From Dastarcus helophoroides (lineage: Eukaryota > Arthropoda > Insecta > Coleoptera > Bothrideridae): a stretch of 64,000 nucleotides of DNA. The stretch lies in contig CM053331.1 in the NCBI GenBank assembly GCA_028583605.1, forward strand, positions 9,656,857-9,720,856. The letters are read 5' to 3'. This document shows, piece after piece, positions 9,498 through 21,339 of this stretch. The notes beneath the pieces were generated by a model. It searched no databases, was not told the DNA's origin, and saw nothing but the letters and a program-made list of their open reading frames with translations. Numbering within the stretch: position 1 is the stretch's first letter; the number at the start of each line of letters is the position of its first letter. A program made the translations under genes and the position numbers.

Positions 9498-11166
9498 TAC
9501 CGATAAGGAAAAATTTTCATTGTCCATGTAAAACGCTAGGAATTGTCCCTTCGATAGTTTTCTACGGCCGCTGAACGTATTCCCCTACTTTGACCCAGTA
9601 TGCTCGTATCTTTCAGTTTAGATGTTAGAAAAAACTCGTCGAAAGTTTTACAACAGACTGGGATATTGTTTAGCACAGTCTGGCGGTCTATTTGAACTCA
9701 TATTGTAATGTTTAAAGAGTTATTTTGTGATATTCTTCATTAGAAATATTATTTATTTTGTTTAAGGAACCTCGCTTATTTATTTTGGTTTAGACCAGGG
9801 TAGAAGCCTTCGAAAACGATAAAAAGTGAAAAAAAATTATAGTAGGATGAAACCTATTAAAAAAGAAAGATAATGTAACAAAAATGAAAGAAAAAATAAA
9901 TTACGGACGATCTGAGGTCGGGAAAGGGTAGGGGGTGAGTTTTTAAGGGTAAAAAACGGTTTATCCCGATTTCTGGCAAAACTACAAATCCTATGGAAAA
10001 AAGTCAAAAAGCAAAGTTGTAGGTAATAAGAAGATTTAACAGGAAAATCCTTGTGACCCTCGAAATATTGTAGATGTCCTATTAAATATTAACTTTATTA
10101 ACTTATTTGGTTGTTAATTATAGTAGTATATTTCGATTTACAATTTTTTGTTTATCAATGTAAAATGAAATCTTACGTTTTTCGAGTAATTAAAGTATAA
10201 ATTTTAGCAAATATCTCAAAATTGTACATAAAGATAAAAAAAAATTCGAATTGTAGTACTTTTCGTTTTTTTGAATTTTCTTAGAAGATTTACCATAGTA
10301 TATTTTTTTTACATCATCAGAAAGTATACATTTCAACGAACAAAAAGCGCAACAAGTGTTTTGAAAAAGCTAAAATTTTAACGTGAGATTTTTCGATTGA
10401 AAATTAGGGTGCTTTTTCGATATTGAGTTATAATAAGGTGAAAAAATAAATATTTTAAATCAAAAAAATTACAGTGTTTTTGAGATATAAAAAGATAAGT
10501 TTTCACCAAATTTCGTGAAAAAAAATTTTTTTTGTAAAAGATAAAAATAAAAAACCATAAACCTGGTTTTTTGAATTTTTCACGTGAATTTTGAGGTTAT
10601 GTTAAAAAAGTGTAGATACAAAAGTTGTAGATCTTTTTATTACCTACAACTTTGTTGTTTAACTTTTTTTCATAGGATTTGTAATTTTGCCAGAAATCGA
10701 GATAAACCGTTTTTTATCCTTAAAAACTCGCCCCCTACCCCTTCCCGACCTCAGATCGCCCGTAATTTATTTTTACTTTTATTTTTGTTGCATTATCTTC
10801 CTTTTCTAATAGGTTTCAGCCTAGTATAATTTTTTTTTGGTTTCAAAAATTATCTACCCTGGACTATTATCAAAGAATATCAGTTTTATTTTGCCTCAGG
10901 CGTTGATTAAATCAACGGACTAAAAGAACAAACAGCATGTGATACGCAAATTTTAATAAAATTGTTGCCTGCCAGTAGTAATCCCGTAACAAAACACGTT
11001 AGAAGCTATGATGTAATACTGAAATCTCCACCAGCACTGATCGCTGCGCTCTGCGTTGAATTGTTTACACCGGTGTAGGAGAATACAAGGCGCCGCCCAT
11101 CTATCCCACTATTAGCTCTCAATGTTAAATCTCCCATTAACATTCCCCCTATGGACAGTGTTTGAC
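9498..11166. repeat. Dispersed repeat, copy 1 (inverted relative to copy 2 at 50.6-51.2 kb)
   Basis: Outside the inserted long-TIR element at 9791-10866, this sequence matches 50605-51190 in reverse orientation: the ends, the GTTTACACCGGTGTA palindrome region (about 11060-11078), and the poly-AT centre all align. A 65-codon reading (plus strand, about 10885-11080) is shared by both copies and ends at the same stop. Here it has an internal stop, and most differences change amino acids, so it does not look like a conserved protein. I do not recognise the family. Confidence 0.75.
9791..10866. mobile_element. 1,076-bp long-TIR (foldback) element
   Basis: It starts TAGACCAGGGTAGA and ends TCTACCCTGGACTA, which is the inverted form with one mismatch. 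The arms stay alignable for about 230 bp (for example the GATCTGAGGTCGGGAA block near 9910 and its inverse near 10745). It carries no transposase. Comparison with the uninterrupted copy at 50.9 kb gives an empty site reading GGTTATCAA, which implies a duplication of TT, or TTA after one base change. A TTA target would suggest a PIF/Harbinger-type source, but this is not settled. Confidence 0.8.
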
Positions 11167-11279
11167 TGTCCTGATGTGTATATGGCGCCAACAGATGTAT
11201 ACCATAATATTTGACATTTTCTGACGCCCGTTGAGGTAACTTAGGGTCCTTGTCTTCCTCTGACTTGAGGAGTCAAGAG

Positions 11280-12900
11280 AAAATAAGTAATCGATTTTTT
11301 CTTAAAATTTGCTTTTTCTAAATTTCGATAGTCTAATTCTTTCTGGGAAATTACGAAATTTTACTAAGATTAAACGTATTTTCTCAAAATGTGGATCTTT
11401 TTTGCTAAAGTTCTCTTGCAATATCATCTTTTTCTCGGGGTTTTGACTACTGTTTTAAAATTTTGTTTGTGTTTAAATTCAAATTTTTTGCAACATTTTT
11501 GGTCCATTTCAAAGTTTTCTCGAAATTTCGCTTCTTATCCACAATCTGTTATTTTTCCAAACATTTAGCCAAAAATGTTGATCGTTTGAGTCCTGATTTT
11601 TTACAAATTTTGACTGATTTCCTAAAGTTTGCCTTTTTCAGGAAATCTTAATTTTTGCCTTAATATCTGATATTTAATATTTCCATAAGTTTTTTCTTTT
11701 TACTGTTAAAAACGTCTTTTCAAAATTTTGAGTTTTTCTAAAATATTCTGGACCTTAAATTCGCCTGTACCCCAAAATTTGTCTTTTTTTGAAAGTTCGT
11801 TTTTATTTTCAAAATAATACTTTTTGGACATTTTCAAAAATGTCAATTACAAATTTTGTCATTTTTCTGAATAGTTATCTTTTTCAATAAATTACGACTT
11901 TTACACATAAAATGGTTTTATAGTTCTGAAAATGTTCGCTTATTCCTCTAAATTAGACCGAGATGTTATTAAAAATGTTGCAAAAAATATTTTTGGGAAT
12001 TTTGAGAAAAAAATTTCTGCTAAATTCAACATCTTTGCTGAATTATAAATTTTGAGAACAATAATTTTGAAAATTGGAATTTTCTCTCTCAAAATTCGAC
12101 TTTTCCCAAAAATTGCGTATTCTCACAAAAATATGCTGTTAACAATGTTGACTTTTTCGAACTATAAACGTTTCTCGAGTTTAGAGAAATGTTAGCATTT
12201 TATTTTTAATATGATTTATTGAAAATTCCAGCTTTTTCAATGTCCTTCTTAAAATTAAACTTTCTTTTGGAAATTTGAAATTTTTTCTAAAAGGTTCGAT
12301 ATTTTTTTGGAAATTGCAACGTAATTGTCAAATACCATTTTATTTTTTCAAAGTCTTTGTTTTTTCTAATTTTTTTAAATTAGATTCCCGGTAATTTCAA
12401 TTTGTCCGAAATTCATCTTATTTTCCAAATTTTGATTTTATCCCAAAATTCGATATTATCAGTTTCCAGTTATTTCCATTTAAAATTGAATTTTTTTTGA
12501 AGATTAAACTTTTTCGCAAAATTAGCTTATTTTTTTACAATTGGATCGAAATTTTAATAGAAATATAAAAATCTGAGAACAATATTTTTAGAAAATGGCG
12601 AGAAAAAGATTTCTTGAAAACTTTTAGAATATGGCAAAATTGAAATAAAATAAAAATTCTGCGAGAATACTTTTAAAAGTTGTATTTTTTTTTTACCTGA
12701 ATTCGACTTTTGCAGAAAATTACCACTGTTTCAGCGGAAATTGACTTTTGGAAATTTAGTTTTTTTGCATTTTCACTTCTTCGAAATTTCCACATTTCTT
12801 AAAATTCTTCCAAAGGTTTTTTCTTCAGATTGGACTTTTTTCGAAATTTCGACTTTAATCTGAAAATGCGATATTGCCTGCTCTGTAGTTTTTAGTGAAA
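11280..12900 (+). repeat. AT-rich degenerate tract, T-rich on plus strand
   Basis: About 1.6 kb of loosely repeated words (TTTTCAAAATTT, TTTCGACTTTTT, AAATTTTGA) with no exact period and no long frame. It differs from ordinary AT-rich intergenic DNA by its strand bias (T-rich) and its recurring TCGACTTT and GAAAATTT cores. It faces a tract of opposite polarity at 13.02-13.81 kb across a short unique spacer. Confidence 0.65.
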
Positions 12901-13019
12901 ATACACATTACACAGTCAGGAGATTTTCTTTTTTGTCCATGAATTTCTCAGAATGATTGTTGCCCCTTCCTTGAAGAAAATCCTGTTTATGTCCAAAATA
13001 TTTCATGATCAGAATTATA

Positions 13020-13810
13020 AAATGTCAAATTTTGACATAAAAGTCAAAATTCTATTAGAAAGTCAAGCAAAACGCAAATTTTACAAAAAAAGTCGAAATT
13101 TAAGAAGAGGATAGCATTTTGAGAAAAAGACATTGGAAAACAATAGAAAATGAAATTATGGAAATAAATTAAAATTGCCAGAAAACGAGAAAAAATCAAT
13201 ATAGAAATGAATTGAATTGATATAAAGTTCTAAATTTCCAGTAAAAAATAAAGGTTAAAAAAAAAGAACTTTGAAAAAGCCAAATGTTTAAAAGAAAGGT
13301 GGTATTTGTAAATAATCTAACATAAAAAAAATGAATATTAAGAACAAAAGTTCAAATGTTAATAAAAAGATGAATGTCGAGGCAAAGTTCGATATTTGGA
13401 TAAATACAAAGGATTAAATTTTGAAAGAAATGTCGAAATTTTGGGAGTGAGCTTTAAACTTTTAAATAAAATTTGAATATAATTTCGACAAATTTCGAAT
13501 CGAAAGCAAAATTTCTAGAAAAGGAAAATATTTCATTTTGACCTGAGTCAACATTTCTACAAAAAGGACCAATTTGAAAAAGTCAAATTTGGAAAAAAAC
13601 TTAAATTTCTAGTAAAATATTGTAGTATCCCACAGAAAGTCAATTCTTAAGAAAAAGGTCTAATTTTGAAAATGAAGACAAAATTTCGAAGAAATAATTT
13701 TGAGCAAGAAATCGATGTTTCGAGGAACAGAAAATGTTGAATTTTGAAAAAAGTCTATTTTTCTCAGAAAAGCCAAACTTTGAAAAACATTAAGAAAAAA
13801 GGAACATATC
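13020..13810 (-). repeat. AT-rich degenerate tract, A-rich on plus strand
   Basis: The same word family as 11.28-12.90 kb but in the opposite orientation (AAAAGTCGAAATTT on plus). Together the two form a large, imperfect inverted arrangement about a spacer near 12.90-13.02 kb. No coding signal. Confidence 0.65.
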
Positions 13811-13824
13811 CGAAATAGGTTTCA

Positions 13825-14045
13825 TCGGCTACTCACATTACACAAAGCTCAAGTTACGCCTACACTAGAATAATGTTTTCATATTTGGAGTTCAGCCTCA
13901 AAGCACACTTTAGCTCTTTTGGATTCAATTCAAAAAAGAGCGATTTGTCTAATTGATGACAAGAGTTTAACCAATTCTCTCGAAACTAGAACACAGGCGG
14001 ATGATTGGTGACTTATTTCTTTTTCTAGAAGTACTGTAATGAGCG
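13825..14045 (+). pseudogene. Jockey/CR1-like LINE reverse transcriptase fragment
   Basis: The plus-strand reading gives ALLDSIQKRAICLIDDKSLT followed by NSLET. It matches the end of the reverse-transcriptase region of the LINE at 22-23.6 kb (FLDSIQRRAIRQIDDESLTD there). Frameshifts follow at the EHRRM motif. Both ends are truncated. It is a relic of the same LINE family on the opposite strand. Confidence 0.7.
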
Positions 14046-15320
14046 ACCCAGCCGTCGTGATTAAATCCAGGTCAAGTCGATTAAATGTGATGTGCGACCA
14101 GCCGAGCCGTTAGCGACCATAACCAGTGATTGTATATAGTTTTTCAAAATTGTCGAATTTTGCTCATCCTTAAAAATTTTCGAAGAATAATTTACTTCGA
14201 TTTTCGGACCCAATTTGTCTACGTTGTGTTTAAAATTATTTATTCCAATAAATTGTAACCCCAGTTCGTAGAGTCGACAGGGAAGTGTTATCAAATTCAA
14301 ACAACAATTGACCTCAACGTTTTATTACAATAGGTCAACAAATAAATCAACAAAATTTCAAGTTTGTGATTTTCAAGTGTTCTTAAACATAATACAACAA
14401 AATAAAAGTGAACCTGTTTGTTTCAACTTGTTTAAATTTGCTGGACACAGATCTCAGAGAAATATTTCTTTAGAAAATTAAGAGAATTCATTAAGCACAA
14501 ATAATCTGACTTTCTTTGTTTAACTCTTTCGCTCGTATATGGTGCGTCGGTTATTAATTTCCCAAAGTTTATTTTAACCCTAATAATCGCAATGCTTTCC
14601 CCAGCTGGGCCATTTAGTTTGTACTCGAAGGTTTTCAAACCAAATGCAGCTAACTTTGTGCCTGATTATCGGTGGGCGTTCGCTGGTTAGTTTGTACACA
14701 GAGGTTCTCAAACTATTTTCAGGTGTCTGTTTTATTTTCTTTTTGTCGCTTCTTTATTCAAGCATACCTCACATAGCATACAGTTTCCTGTTAAAGCTTT
14801 GAGCTAACAATATCCAAAGGATAATGATACGAGAAAATGGAGCTCAAGCTTGGAAATGAAGTTGTGATTTATCGCAATAAATCAAATTTATAAATGTTGA
14901 TTCAATCTTACTCATTTCTCGTTCTCTCACTCTTTCTTTCTTTCCTTTGTTAACTTGTTCCTTTGTTTGTTTTTCTGTTTTCTCATACCAAACTCAATCA
15001 CTCGAACTCAAACCAGTGTCATAAAATAGACTAGAAATATTGTTCAAATTTCGTAGAAACTTTCTGAGCAGAATTTCCCTTCCAACACTACATCTACTTC
15101 TACGGCTACTGTTCTAATTGTAAGGGCGTCTTTCTGGCTTAGAAAGTGGCTAAGCTTGACTTAGCACAAAATTGAAATTAAAGTTAGAAACTGGCAAGAA
15201 GTTCTCATTTCTTTCGTCAAAATATTTCCCTAACAAGAGCTGATGCTGATACTGCTCGTTCACCTACGTTAGTACTTTTATGTTGACAGAAAATCTAGGC
15301 ATGCGAATATAGATTAGTAA
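14046..15320. other. Intergenic DNA with no recognised gene
   Basis: Two minus-strand frames (14061-14300 and 14432-14638) have no motif I know. The patch 14040-14110 is GC-richer (GCGACCCAGCCGTCGTGATT) and could be the end of an unidentified element. A pyrimidine-rich CTTTCTTTCTTTCC run lies at about 14932-14947. Confidence 0.35.
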
Positions 15321-15324
15321 TTTT

Positions 15325-15745
15325 GCAAAAGCTTCCCGATCGCGACGCGCGGTGTTGTAATTCTCCGTGGCCTATATAGGGGGTCCTTTTTTTTGGACGT
15401 GTAACAGATGAGGGGACCCACGGATAAGGCAGGCCGGGCAAATACGCCAAAACAGAGGCCAGGAGAGGTTACTTATGCCCCCAGTGTGTTCAGGCGTATG
15501 ATCCCGAGGGGACGCAGCCAGGAGCTCACCTGCGTTTGGGGTTTTGCCTGTGTCTGGAAAGTTCTTCAGACAACCTTCTTACAACACCGGTTCCGGTTTT
15601 CCTTTTTTTTTCCGTTTCGAGAACGTACAGTACATCATCAGCAAATCCTAATCTGCTGTCAGTTACCGAGCCTGCGGTGATGGGTGTTATCGATTTTTTG
15701 AACCCCTGGAAACTCAGCTTCCAACAGCAGAACATCGAAAAAACG
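15325..15745. other. GC-rich patch of unknown origin
   Basis: About 420 bases with clearly higher GC than the surroundings, containing CGATCGCGACGCGCGG near its left end and a TATATAGGGGG box at about 15374. Frames are open on both strands (15408-15680 plus, 15526-15735 minus) but I recognise no domain. The minus frame contains FADDV, a tempting reverse-transcriptase-like word, but nothing around it supports this. Candidates are a LINE 5' end or a host promoter island. I cannot decide. Confidence 0.35.
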
Positions 15746-16276
15746 ACCTTAAGAAAATAGAATATTTTTGAAGCAAATTTGCTTTATTTGTTTTCGTCTT
15801 TTTTGTCTTTGTATTTTTATATTGTTTTATTTTTGTTTCCCTTTTTGAAACTGAGATTGGTAGTTGCACCAGTCAGCGGTAGGGTTTTTGGCCCAATAAT
15901 AATTTTCTAACAACGACTTTCTCATTCATTCGGTTTGTTGTGGAAGTTTTAAATTCTTTGCTCTTTTTTTTTTGTGTACGCCCCCCAACCCCATATTGAT
16001 CAAAATTAGGAACAAGTATTTCTCAAATTTTAGGAAAAGTTAATTAAATCATATAAGAGCGAAAAACCATCAAATAAAATCATCGGACAATTTAAAATTT
16101 ACTTGCCTATTTATTTCGTAGCAAACATTACACAAATGGCACAAGAACTTCACGTTGAACAGAAATTGAAGTTGTTTTTTTTTTGTGTTCATTCACGTTA
16201 ATTAGCACAAACAAAAGTAATTTTTTTTTTTTAAACTCCCGTATTTCGTACTCGTTTTTATAAGTCCGCAAGTTGA
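15746..16276. other. Intergenic DNA, nothing recognised
   Basis: AT-rich, with several T homopolymers (around 15965, 16175 and 16222). No frame, repeat or RNA structure that I can support. Confidence 0.4.
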
Positions 16277-16484
16277 CCATAATTTTTAAACTAATTTCAT
16301 CGAAGTTTAGTTCTTGACTATAATTTTTAAACTAATTTCATCGAAGTTTAGTTCTTGACTATAATTTTTAAACTAATTTCCTCGAAGGGTAGTACCGGAC
16401 TATAATTTTTAAACTAATTTCATCGAAGTGTAGTTCTTGACTATAACTTTTAAACAAATTTCATCGAAGTTTATTACCGGACTA
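16277..16484. repeat. 41-bp minisatellite, five units
   Basis: Five head-to-tail units start at 16277, 16318, 16359, 16400 and 16441. Each contains TAATTTTTAAACTAATTTC, then ATCGAAG and a variable end. Two end types alternate: TTAGTTCTTGA (units 1, 2 and 4) and GTAGTACCGGA-like (units 3 and 5), which suggests a higher-order pair in part of the array. Confidence 0.9.
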
Positions 16485-17129
16485 TTTTAAAATTGGTCTT
16501 TCGTGTTTTATGTTCACACCCCCTACCCTTAACTTCTGGGGACCGAAAGACATCCTCTGTATCTCGCTAGAGGGCATGAGAATGCAGAATTTCTACTAAT
16601 TTAAATATTTCTAATCCAAATTAGCCCTTAAATCAATTTTGAAAAGGATTCTTAAAGTGCATATCAAACTGCAAACCCCTTTTGAATAATGTCGTCCCTT
16701 TATCTTGCAAGTTTTACTTCGATAATTGAAATTTAAATAACTTACAATTGTACGTGTTTATAAGGGCGTTTTTTGAACGTCAAATTCCTCCAGTCCACAT
16801 GGCCTTGCCGAGGTATTTGCTACGTTATCGGCACTTTTACCCTTATTTATTACTCTACTTTTCAGCGGTACTTCAAAACTAACATGTTAATTTACTCAGT
16901 TTAGGTATCTGTGCTTGAAACAAACCAGGCCTAACAAATAACCCTTATCTAATTTGTGAACGCTAAGAAATCTGTTTCTCACGCAAAACGTTATTTTACA
17001 AAAAATTTTATATAGTACAATATTTGTAGATTTAATATTTCCAAGAAAATATTGAATAAAATTCAATTCAATAAACTAAAGAGGAACTAGAACAGTTTAG
17101 TAGAACTCGACTCACCACAGTACTTTTAC
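16485..17129. other. Intergenic DNA, nothing recognised
   Basis: AT-rich sequence leading to the LINE 3' fragment. No supported feature. Confidence 0.4.
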
Positions 17130-17309
17130 AAGATTGAGGCATACAAGACAGTCGCAGACAGCAAATTCCTGTGCAGTCCAGCTTGACATAGTGAGGACTT
17201 CTGTTTGCGGAGGCTCTTTTTTCTATAGAACTTCCAAGCTATGGAAATCGTTACCGAACGGAATCGCCATCTATCCTTGTTTCCGCATCCTACTCGCAGT
17301 GCTTTGAAG

Positions 17310-19297
17310 TAGAGTTGGGCATCGAACCGCAGACCTGTTCTTTTGCACCTAGTTCACTCGCATTATCCGGTGCACCTATAGTTCCTACTCCGGGAAGTGC
17401 GAGATCTTAAATGAGGTGGAGTACTGACCCAAAGATTAGAGTAATGTGCTCACCACCCTGACAGAATAAATATAATGACTTACCATAATATTGCCTGTTG
17501 TTGCCAAGTCGAAAATACGGAATCTGTAGACATATTAGAGGAACAGAAGTGTGGTAAATGAAGATGTCGCTAGAATACCTACCTAGAATGCATGTGGTTT
17601 TAATGTTTCTGTTATGAGAATTTGAATAGAGTGGAATGGTGGTTCGACTAGTGAAACGATAGATTTTTCGTAAAAACATTAACATTTTTTGCATCTATTA
17701 TATTTTAATTGAATATACTTAGCTGAGGAAAATTTGTAAGGCATAAAGTGTTGAAATTAAATTTAAATCTAACTTTAATAACTCAGAAATTGGAAATAAA
17801 CCCTTGTACTCTATATGTATGTTTCGTTATTTTGCAAACTTGGACTCGTAAATAAATAATAACTAAAAAGATATTAAATTTAGTAATACACTAAATATAT
17901 TACATAAAAATATACAAACAAAAAATATTTATAGTATATAGAAATCTAAATTAGGAAACTAATAATTAGCAGGTATAATAAACAAATTTACAAAAACTGG
18001 TTATTAACATTTAAAAATAAGATTTTCTCCACTTTGCTCGAACTTAAACGTGCTATTTTTTCATTTAAAATTTGCGTTCACAAGGAACCTATGAAGGTAG
18101 AGCGCAACATTGGCGTCGAACTAATTCACTCAAATTTGGATATATAATAACATGTTCTTTCCACCAATTTAAAGGGTTCATATTTCTTTGTAATATTTCA
18201 TCTTCAATATATCGCTATACCTCCATAATAGCTCTAGATCTTGATGTACCTGGTGGTTTGGCCTTTAAAACTGCTTTATCAGTAGACGCCCATATAGATA
18301 TGGTATTTGTAGCCGTGTTGCTTTCTATTGTCGGCGCATTAATTTCAGTTTCAATATTGCGAAATTATTTGCCATATCAAATCTACAATTTTAGATTTTG
18401 TCTTTTGAGTCGCAACCTCTTTCTTGAACACGTGTGTCTTATACCTAGGATCTAAAAAGATACATACGGCTAAAGGGTCACTAAATTCAATATTTATCAA
18501 TCTTTCGTTAATGCCATTTTCCAAATTTTTTATTATGTCCTTGGAAGTGGAACAAGTGGTCTTTACTTTTAACTTATCCATAACATTTGCACCGCTTACA
18601 GCCCGTGTAACATTTTCGAAAGGACTAAGTATATGGTTAAGTATAGACTAAATTTTTTATTAAATCCCATCCTCTATGGTCAACATTGGTAAATTAAAAT
18701 TATTTAATATTGCGATGGTAGATCTTACGGCATCTTCTAACTCTAACATTCTTTTTAACATAAAAAATGTCGAATTTCACCTTATTATCACATCTTGCTT
18801 TAATTTTTAAAAAATGAAGAATTGAAAACCATGTATCTCAAAAACGGTACATTTGAGACCATTGTTTATATAACAAAGTCATATTATTTTTGATACTTTG
18901 TTGCCGCTTAAAATTTCCGCAATGGAAAGCATGTGAAATATGAAAAAGAATAACTGATTGAAAATTCACAAAACATATTTATTTACATTTAAATATAGCA
19001 TTTTTATTGAATGAATATAAATATGTATGTATGTGCCATCGCCATTTATTAGACATATGCATAAGATAATAGCTATTTCAATTTATTATATTTAACGAAT
19101 CTGCAGATGACGGTTCGATTCGATTCGTTCAGCGTTCCGATCTAAAAGATGAATGAACTAAAAGAAACCAATAGATCTAAATACCCATTCAGGCGCGCAG
19201 GTCTTGCACCGTTGCACCTAGTTTGGTGCACCTAGTTCAAAATAAAGATCGGAGTAGGTGCACCTGTTCCGAAAAAAAGCAGATCCACCCATCTCTA
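17310..19297. mobile_element. hAT-superfamily DNA transposon (1,988 bp) with 8-bp target duplication
   Basis: The ends are TAGAGTTGGG and, inverted, TAGAGATGGG. Immediately outside lie identical CTTTGAAG copies (17302-17309 and 19298-19305), the 8-bp duplication diagnostic of hAT elements. Joining the flanks restores the LINE 3' end. Subterminal repeats of GGTGCACCTA and GCACCTAGTTC occur near both ends (about 17345-17380 and 19215-19270), probable transposase binding sites. The interior encodes a broken transposase on the minus strand. It is younger than the LINE it splits. Confidence 0.9.
18048..18780 (-). pseudogene. hAT transposase (ZBED-like), degenerate
   Basis: The minus-strand readings, in order, are MLKRMLELEDAVRSTIAILN and LPMLTIEDG (about 18780-18680), SPFENVTRAVSGANVM, the open frame at 18351-18581 with INIEFSDPLAVCIFLDPRYK, and then NPLNWWKEHVIIYPNLSELV plus RRQCCALPS (about 18170-18085). 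This is the order of hAT transposases: end of the RNase-H-like core, the LDPR(F/Y)K block, then the C-terminal dimerisation region with NPL.WW. Several stops and shifts interrupt it (for example two TAA/TAG codons after IEDG and a TAG after RAIMEV). The N-terminal BED finger and the first catalytic acids are missing. It cannot be functional. Confidence 0.8.
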
Positions 19298-19340
19298 CTT
19301 TGAAGGCATAATGGGGTTACCCTTTGCGAGTGGATTAAAC

Positions 19341-20770
19341 TTAGAAAAAGTCAAAATTTGTTAATAAATCGCCATTCACATCCAGTGGGGACACACTGTA
19401 AAAAAGCTACGCAAAATATTGCCCACGTCGAATACGTATTTCATAACAGAACGAGCAACATTGAAGGTTCTCGTGTTTTTATTTTTATGTGTATATTTTG
19501 TATATATGTATCATATGGTCTCGTCCAAAGCTCCTGCCTTCCAGGTGAACATGGCAATAGCATTTTCCTTGTATGCTTTCAAATGTGCCGGGGGCGAAAT
19601 AAGTCATTTTCAAATAAACAATTGCATTTCGAAATGTAACTCCAAGTGAATAAAATTCAGTGGAAAAGTAATTGCGTGCTTGTTATTTCTGCTCAAAACA
19701 ACAATTTGCATTTACATTACTACGTTAACCGATCAGCAATTTTAAAAATCAATTATAGTAACCCGTTCCAAGTTTGTGTGCACCTAACTAACGTAAAAGA
19801 TCTTTTAAATAATCAGAAATATAAGGGACTGCTATCACGATAGGATGCCTCAGTCATTATGTCATTAATTTTAATCACGTATTCGGAGGGCTTAGTAAAA
19901 AACAAAACATAGAAAGAAGTAAATTTGTTCGACCTTTTAAAAAAGTGACACATCAACCCATAAAACCCTAACAGGGCGCTCCTGATTCGTAATAAATAAT
20001 TTACGACTTGATAAATCAAGAGATTCTTACCACATTATCACCCAGTCAGCATTTACAATGATGATAATAGCAGATTGGTGAAAGCGAAATATCGCTAACT
20101 AAATATATCTAAGATATTACAATGACGGGTATGGATTTTCATCGATACATCTTACTTTAGCTTATAAAAATAAATAAGGCTTTGACAAATGCTAACCGCT
20201 AAACTGAAACCAATATCCTTAAATAGATATTGCATCGCTTCCAACTTCGGGGAAAACTAGGTTGATCAATTTACGTTTCAATTTTGACCTGAGCTATTGG
20301 GAAATCATCTGTGAAGGAAATATGTGATGCAGACGGCTGCCAACGCGGCATTTATCTTCATAACCTCATAATGCTAAACGCGTTATTGTTCAAGTCTCTG
20401 CATACTTGCCAAACTGTTATCCCACATTACGTATTTAACGCAGTAAAGACTTCGTAATTTCAAAACAAAATTCCTCTCGCTAGATGCAGTCAAACTTTGT
20501 GACAAGAGAATAACTCTGCAATTCGCCTCGGGCGGCGCATAACTTTATTAAAATATTTACCTTTCAGAAATCTTCCCGGAACTTTATCTGAGGGTATCTT
20601 TTATATTTAAATATATGAATCCTCAAGGGACATGCAACAGACGTGGAAAGTGGGGCAATTATAAAATATGCAGAAGGAAAAATTGGGTACAATCTTCGAA
20701 TATTCCCCTCATGAAGCGTCATGCATCGGCTATTTATAAAAAAATGCCATCAGTGTGCGGTAATTTTTTG
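19341..20770. other. Intergenic DNA with a possible stranded element end
   Basis: Several overlapping frames exist (19358-19649 plus, 19813-20019 minus) but none shows a known motif. At 19384-19402 the minus-strand sequence reads TACAGTGTGTCCCCACTG, close to the end of the long-TIR element at 2.74 kb, and may be an isolated terminus. Nothing else supported. Confidence 0.35.
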
Positions 20771-20774
20771 TTAA

Positions 20775-21339
20775 CCCTAGAATAGGCGCGCCATATTTTG
20801 TAACACGATGAGGCGCGCACGGTCTCAGAGACCCTATCTAAAAATAATGTCAATTTTTAACATTTTTTAGTTCTATGATGTAATATGGGATCTTCATAAA
20901 TTACTTAAATTACAAATCATGCATAGCTTTAACTTTAAAAAAAAAAATGTTGCCAAATTAAAAGTCCAAATTATGGTATGAAATACGTAACTAAATTTCC
21001 AATAATTTTTTATTCAAGAGTTAGGGTCCAAAAATAATTTTTATTTAGAGAAATCTTGATTGGAAATATCCTCTAGAACCTTATTTCCAAGCAAAAGTCA
21101 ATTTATATCAGGAACCATAACACAAAGCAATTTAACATGCCTGGGCGGGCGCGGTATCACATAATACAAATTACTATAACAAAAATGGGAATATAATTAG
21201 ACAGTTGAACAAGTATCACATTTCTGATGTTATAATACTCAGCTAAACCAAAAATCAGCATTATTGGCAAACTAATTATTGAAATATAAAATAATAAATA
21301 TAAGTGGGGTCTGAGAGACCGCGCGCGCCCATTGGCGGG
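20775..21339. mobile_element. piggyBac-like non-autonomous element (MITE), TTAA-flanked
   Basis: TTAA (20771-20774) followed by CCCTAGAATAGGCGCGC at the left; on the right (minus strand) TTAA (21340-21343) followed by CCCGCCAATGGGCGCGC. Both ends carry a GGTCTC.GAGACC subterminal palindrome (20820-20834 and 21308-21320). TTAA targets and CCC-start ends are hallmarks of piggyBac elements. The 565-bp interior has no transposase. The GC-rich ends stand out against the AT-rich interior. Confidence 0.85.

Larger units (their letters stand above)
17130..19340 (+). pseudogene. Jockey/CR1-like LINE 3' end split by a hAT element
   Basis: 17130-17309 and 19298-19340 are two halves of one LINE 3' terminus. 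They match the minus-strand LINE at 22 kb, including GAGGCATACAAGACAGTCG, TTTCCGCATCCTACTCGCA and, after the insertion, GCATAATGGGGTTACC and the terminal GAGTGGATTAAAC. Short internal deletions are present (near 17260). The reading corresponds to the C-terminal tail of the LINE ORF2. Only this 3' end was inserted, the usual 5'-truncated outcome of target-primed reverse transcription. Confidence 0.8.

Noticed and set aside
15526..15735. FADDV word in a minus-strand frame, suggesting a reverse transcriptase
   Set aside because: None of the flanking reverse-transcriptase blocks are present and the rest of the frame does not resemble any LINE.
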